This document shows positions 59,868 through 64,000 of a stretch of DNA of 64,000 bases, piece by piece. The stretch spans positions 36,040-100,039 of the forward strand of contig JAHLTZ010000055.1 in assembly GCA_025786725.1 (NCBI GenBank), given 5' to 3'. Both the position numbers and the translations under genes were made by a program. This stretch comes from Syncephalis fuscata. Its lineage: Eukaryota > Zoopagomycota > Zoopagomycetes > Zoopagales > Piptocephalidaceae. A model generated the notes under the pieces. That model was given only the letters and a program-made list of their open reading frames with translations, searched no databases and had not been told where the DNA came from. How positions within the stretch are numbered: position 1 is the first letter of the stretch; each line of letters opens with the position of its first letter.

Positions 59868-62800
59868 ATGTGTAAGGGTAACGACGTCCCACCCCAAGTA
59901 AATCCCTTATCGACCATATCCGCAATTAATGTTGCTTCCGCTACCACATTATTGCAGGATGGAACGATTAATGGACATATGGTATCGATGTTAATTGATA
60001 CGGGTGCTGAACGAACGGTTATTTCTAGCGCTATATGTAGAAATATTGGCCTTGTCTTAGGCCCGTTCACTGATTCATTCGTTAGATTAGCTGATGGCCG
60101 ACACGCTAACACTCGTGGCCACTCCTTGGTGGATATCGAAATAGCTAGCGTTGTTCGGAAGGTTAAAGCAATAGTATTAGATACTTCCCCGTATCCAGTA
60201 TTATTAGGCATGGATTGGTTATCCGCCGCTGGTGCCAGCATTGATTGCGCAGCTGGCAAATTGTTTATTGATGGCCAATCCATTGACATGAAATTGTCCA
60301 ACACTCCATCGCACGGTATACATGTAGTTGCCGTGGCTGGAAAAGTCCGTAATGGCCGGATACTTTCTAAGTTACAACAGCACTTAGTAAGACGGGATAT
60401 CCGACCTACCGAGCAAGTTGATAATGCCGTGGTATCATTGGCACTATCCCAACTACCTCGAGTAGATCTGTCTGAGTCCATCCGACTAGCCCGACTCAAC
60501 AAACTGTTACTGGAATATACGGATCTATTCGCGGTAAATCCGAATAATCCACAAGCAGCTACTAGAGTTCGCCATACCATTAGTACTGGTGACTCTAAAC
60601 CCATTAATACTCCTCCGTACCGTTCTGCTTACCGTCAACGTGAAAAGATAACTGAAGCCATTAACGATATGCTTGAGAATGGCATTATTGAACCATCTCG
60701 CAGTCCTTGGTCATCTCCAGTTGTCCTTGTTGGTAAGAAAGATGGTGGTGAACGTTTTTGTGTCGATTATCGTAAATTGAACGACGCCACTAAGAAGGAT
60801 TCATATCCTACGACTCGCATTGATGATGCACTAGATATGTTATCTGGTGCCTGTTGGTTTACTACTTTGGACCTTGCCTCTGGCTATTGGCAAATCCAAA
60901 TGAACGAAGCAGACAAGGAAAAGACAGCCTTTGTTACACATGCTGGCCTATATCAATTCCGTGTCATGCCATTTGGCTTATGCAACGCGCCAGCGACCTT
61001 TCAACGATTAATGGACGAAGTATTGGCTGGTCTGAAGTGGCATTCATGTATTGTTTACTTAGACGATATTATTGTATTTGGTAGGACGTTTGATGAACAC
61101 CTACAACGTCTACGAACAGTTTTTAATCGTCTACGCGATGCTGGACTTCGCCTTAAACGTAGCAAATGTCACTTTGGCCAACAACAAATAGCCTATCTTG
61201 GCCATGTCGTGAATGCTAATGGTGTTAAACCAGACCCAGATAAAGTCGCTGCTGTGCATAATTTCCCTCGCCCTACTGATATACGTGGCTGTAAAAGTTT
61301 CCTTGGTCTTGCATCCTATTATCGACGCTTTATTAGCCGTTTTGCCGAACGAGCCGAGCCCATTCGTCGCCTTGAGAAGAAAGGTACACCCTTCGTGTGG
61401 TCAGACGAACAACAAACCGCCTTCGATGATTACGCACTACATTGACTAGTGATACTGTGTTAGCTTATCCAACACTATCTAAGCCGTTTCGAATTGAAAC
61501 TGATGCTTCTACTTACGGTTTGGGCGCAGTATTATCGCAACAAATCGACGATGGATGGCGACCGATTGCTTATGCCAGTAGAGCGTTGAATGATGCACAA
61601 AAGAACTATTCAGCTACCGAATGCGAATGTATGGCTATTGTATGGGCCATAGAGAAGTTCCGACCTTATATATACGGTAGTGAATTTACAGTAGTCACTG
61701 ATCACTCAGCTCTACGTTGGTTAATGTCACGACCCAATCCAACTGGTCGACTTGGCCGTTGGGCATTGAAGTTACAGGAATACCGTCCGACTATCGAATA
61801 TAGGCGTGGTACTGCCAATGCCAATGCAGATGCCTTGTCACGAGATCCGTTGCCATGGCACGAACTAGTTGAACTAGCTGAACAAGACAAAGTAGAAGAA
61901 GTAATGCACATAGCTGAAAAATACAACACCGTTGCTACCAACTGAAGAAGAATGGGTATATGCACAACAAACAGAGTTAACTACTGCTGATGTATATGCT
62001 TATTTACAACAAGGTGCTGAGTATATGACGCTAATGTCCGATGCTAGTCGGCGTGCTTTACGAAAACGTGCTAAACGCTTTGAGCTAGTGACTGGTCGGT
62101 TGAAGAGGAAGGTTATGAAAGGCGATGTGATGACAGAGTTGTTGGATGTTGTGCCTAATCAATATCGACCTATAGTTCTATATCATTGTCATGATAAAGA
62201 ATTAGCTGGTCATTTGGGTATTACTCGTACTTACCAACGACTACGTCAGAGCTACTGGTGGCAGAATATGCATAGTGATGTATGCGACTATGTGACATCG
62301 TGCACAGTATGTCAGAAGATACGACGAATACACCAACGATCTGGATTATTACAATCACTACCAGTGCCAGAAAAGCCATTCGACTTTATTGCCATCGACC
62401 TTATGGGTCCATTTACTGAGTCTGAACATGGTAATAAGTACGTAGCTGTATGCTGTGATTACACCACGCGTTGGATTGAAGCCGCTGCTATCCCAGATGC
62501 AACTGCAGAAACTACAGTACAGTTCCTGATGAATAACGTTATTGCTAGACACGGCATGCCTAGTGTACTACTTACTGATGGTGGTACTAACTTTACATCT
62601 GGATTAACTGCCGGTATTGCGAAACGACTTGGCATACAGCGACGGATTACCTCCGCACGACGTCCACAGACTGACGGACTAGTTGAGCGTTTTAATCATA
62701 CACTTGCATCGATGATCGCTAAGTTCACTAGTGATTTCGAAAAAGATTGGGATAAATATCTACCCCTGCTATTGTTTGCATACAGAACAACGAAACAGTC

Positions 62801-63395
62801 ATCCGCTGGCCACTCACCATTTCAGTTACTATTCGGCCGAGAGGCGACTCAGCCATTAGAAGTAGCAGTTGGCCCTGTTTCAACGGCTCCAGTTCGGTTC
62901 CATAAGAGAGTAGAAGAATATGAGGAATACGTCACCGATCTGCAACTCCGACTCAATGATGTCAGGGAAAGAGCCAAGTTAATGATTGAAGCGGCCCAAC
63001 GTCGGCAGTCGGCTAGGTATAATAAAGGAAGAAGAAAAGAACCATTTAAAGAAGGTGACTTAGTGTGGATAGAAGAACAACTACTAAAAGGTACGAAGTT
63101 GAGAAAGATGAAAGAAAGAATGAAAGGTCCTTTTAAAGTGATAGAACAAACGTCAGCTGTCAACTACAGACTCAAGGATTTGGAAACACAAAGAATGTTT
63201 TCAGAACACGCTGATCGAATAATTCCACTTCACACACGACCTGCCCATTTATTATTACCCAACATATCAATTAACCAAATATCATTATCTAACCTTTCCA
63301 CTAATTCACTTAATGTGTCAACGGGACGTTCGACACTTAGTGAGGGAGTGATGTGGCGACATATTCAGAACACGTGGTACACGGGTACCACGTAA
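59868..63395 (+). pseudogene. pol: Ty3 Pol, copy 2, two frameshifts
   Basis: Same domains as copy 1. The frame breaks at about 61430 (TTT to TT, between RT and RNase H) and at about 61918 (A4 to A5, before the integrase). All catalytic motifs remain across the three frames. Confidence 0.82.
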
Positions 63396-63544
63396 TCGAT
63401 GTGTCAAGCCAGCTATAAAAGCTGGAATATTTACATTTATTAATAAAGTAGTTAAATCCTAAGAAAAACCTTTTATTACAAGATCCTAGTGTTTTATCTA
63501 CCTTGCCGTATTACTCAGTCCCCCTTCATAATAGTAATACGACA
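63352..63544 (+). repeat. 3' LTR of Ty3 copy 2
   Basis: 193 bp, preceded by the purine-rich AGTGAGGGAGTGA, the probable polypurine tract. Confidence 0.93.
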
Positions 63545-63560
63545 ATGACCAATAGATAGA

Positions 63561-63579
63561 ACACACACACACACACACA
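63561..63579. repeat. (AC)n microsatellite
   Basis: About 9-10 AC units just outside the Ty3 copy 2 right LTR, in the TRAPPC8 promoter region. Confidence 0.8.
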
Positions 63580-63742
63580 AATAAACATTCATGTTCGTTA
63601 TTTGGAATTCTATCATCATTACACTCCCATTGACCAAAGTCTTGTTTTTATTCTACTACTTGCTTGTTCTATCTATCAGCCAGCTGTATTATTGTCATTT
63701 TGACGTTTAGACGTGTCTATTTCCATATATACATGTGTCAGT

Positions 63743-64000
63743 ATGGCACAGCCCGATCGCGCCGATGTAGAACACCATGTAGAGGCAGCACTACGGTTTC
63801 CACGTCTATCTCCATTACGAACCGTTAGTCGGGCATTAAGTCCACGTATTGCCGTTGTATCCTCGGCTGATGTGGACGATATTTGTCAACGGTCGCGTCT
63901 CCATTCGCTCGCTGACCTCCTACTGCCATTTGGTGACTTGGTCGACGGTAAAGGTAAGTATATCGACTTGAAAGCTACTCGATATTAATAAATCCTATGG
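63743..64000 (+). CDS. TRAPPC8/Trs85-like trafficking subunit, 3' partial
   Basis: MAQPDRADVEHHVEAALRF from ATG 63743. The segment SPRIAVVSSADVDDICQRS and SLADLLLPFGDLVDG match the start of TRAPPC8/Trs85, a subunit of the TRAPPIII complex that activates Rab1/Ypt1 in autophagy and Golgi traffic. Exon 1 most likely ends at 63953 (GTAAGT donor) and the window stops in the intron. Its promoter lies within about 200 bp of a Ty3 LTR. Confidence 0.75.

Larger units (their letters stand above)
58049..63544 (+). mobile_element. Ty3/gypsy LTR retrotransposon, copy 2, frameshifted
   Basis: A 5496-bp near-identical inverted copy of 11225-16721. LTRs 58049-58241 and 63352-63544. The flanking 5-mers differ (AGTGG left, ATGAC right), so there is no target duplication. 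Gag carries one and pol two single-base run-length changes relative to copy 1. Confidence 0.93.

Noticed and set aside
1-64000. tRNA or rRNA genes
   Set aside because: No recognisable tRNA B-box with matching A-box and cloverleaf, and no rRNA core motif, was found by eye. A covariance-model scan would be decisive.

Overview
The window looks like nuclear DNA of an AT-rich, intron-dense fungus, probably an early-diverging lineage. The evidence is: short introns (about 45-90 nt) with GTAAGT/GTATGT donors, CTAAT/TACTAAC-like branch boxes and AG acceptors; a fungal-type DUF2427/Ytp1-like membrane protein; dibasic (Kex2-like) secreted precursors; and Ty3/gypsy LTR elements. The lineage is an inference; no rRNA or other marker gene is present.

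Layout. 1-1804: 3' part of an OFA-type MFS transporter (+). 2133-5448: two tandem paralogues (-) of an unrecognised secreted protein family; a third, decapitated copy lies at 56848-58048. 5930-6581: a dispersed repeat that recurs at 32560-33198, with part of it at 46640. 7131-9676: TPR/MYND/SET (SMYD-like) gene (+). 9680-18095: a block carrying secreted-peptide gene mu1 (-), split by a complete Ty3 element (11225-16721). 18372-24111: the spliceosomal helicase Aquarius (-). 24255-24770: Rpp14-like RNase P/MRP subunit (+). 24795-28863: HLTF/Rad5-type HIRAN-SNF2-RING translocase (-). 29685-31500: low-complexity protein with a Cys-rich C-terminus (-). 34816-35975: secreted-peptide gene mu2 (+). 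38366-40818: secreted PLA2-like domain protein with 27-residue repeats (-). 43748-46086: PX-AGC kinase (+). 47107-48469: Ytp1-like membrane protein (+). 48815-51705: inverted duplicate of the 9.7-18.1 kb block, carrying mu3 (+). 52124-52679: CRIPT. 52721-54099: endonuclease III (NTH1). 54442-56526: GOST-type seven-TM protein. 58049-63544: a second Ty3 copy (+), with frameshifts. 63743 to the end: start of TRAPPC8/Trs85.

Main discovery. mu1, mu2 and mu3 look like ordinary secreted-peptide leaders ending in Arg-Arg, followed by an array of about 80-nt repeats. Each repeat carries a donor (GTAAGT), a branch-like box, an acceptor (AATAG), and then exactly three variable bases before the next donor. 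Read as 3-nt exons in phase 1, the triplets give an uninterrupted peptide that stops two bases into the terminal exon. In mu2 twelve single-codon exons encode EDCWWFRGWRTCA, a tryptophan-rich peptide with a possible disulfide loop. mu1/mu3 encode an acidic, aromatic peptide of about 22-23 residues from about 21 microexons. This would be a peptide assembled one codon per exon, with room for combinatorial exon skipping.

Caveat. Many conserved ORFs are broken by one-base changes in homopolymer runs, in multi-copy and single-copy genes alike. This suggests residual long-read assembly error, so frameshift-based pseudogene calls are held lightly.
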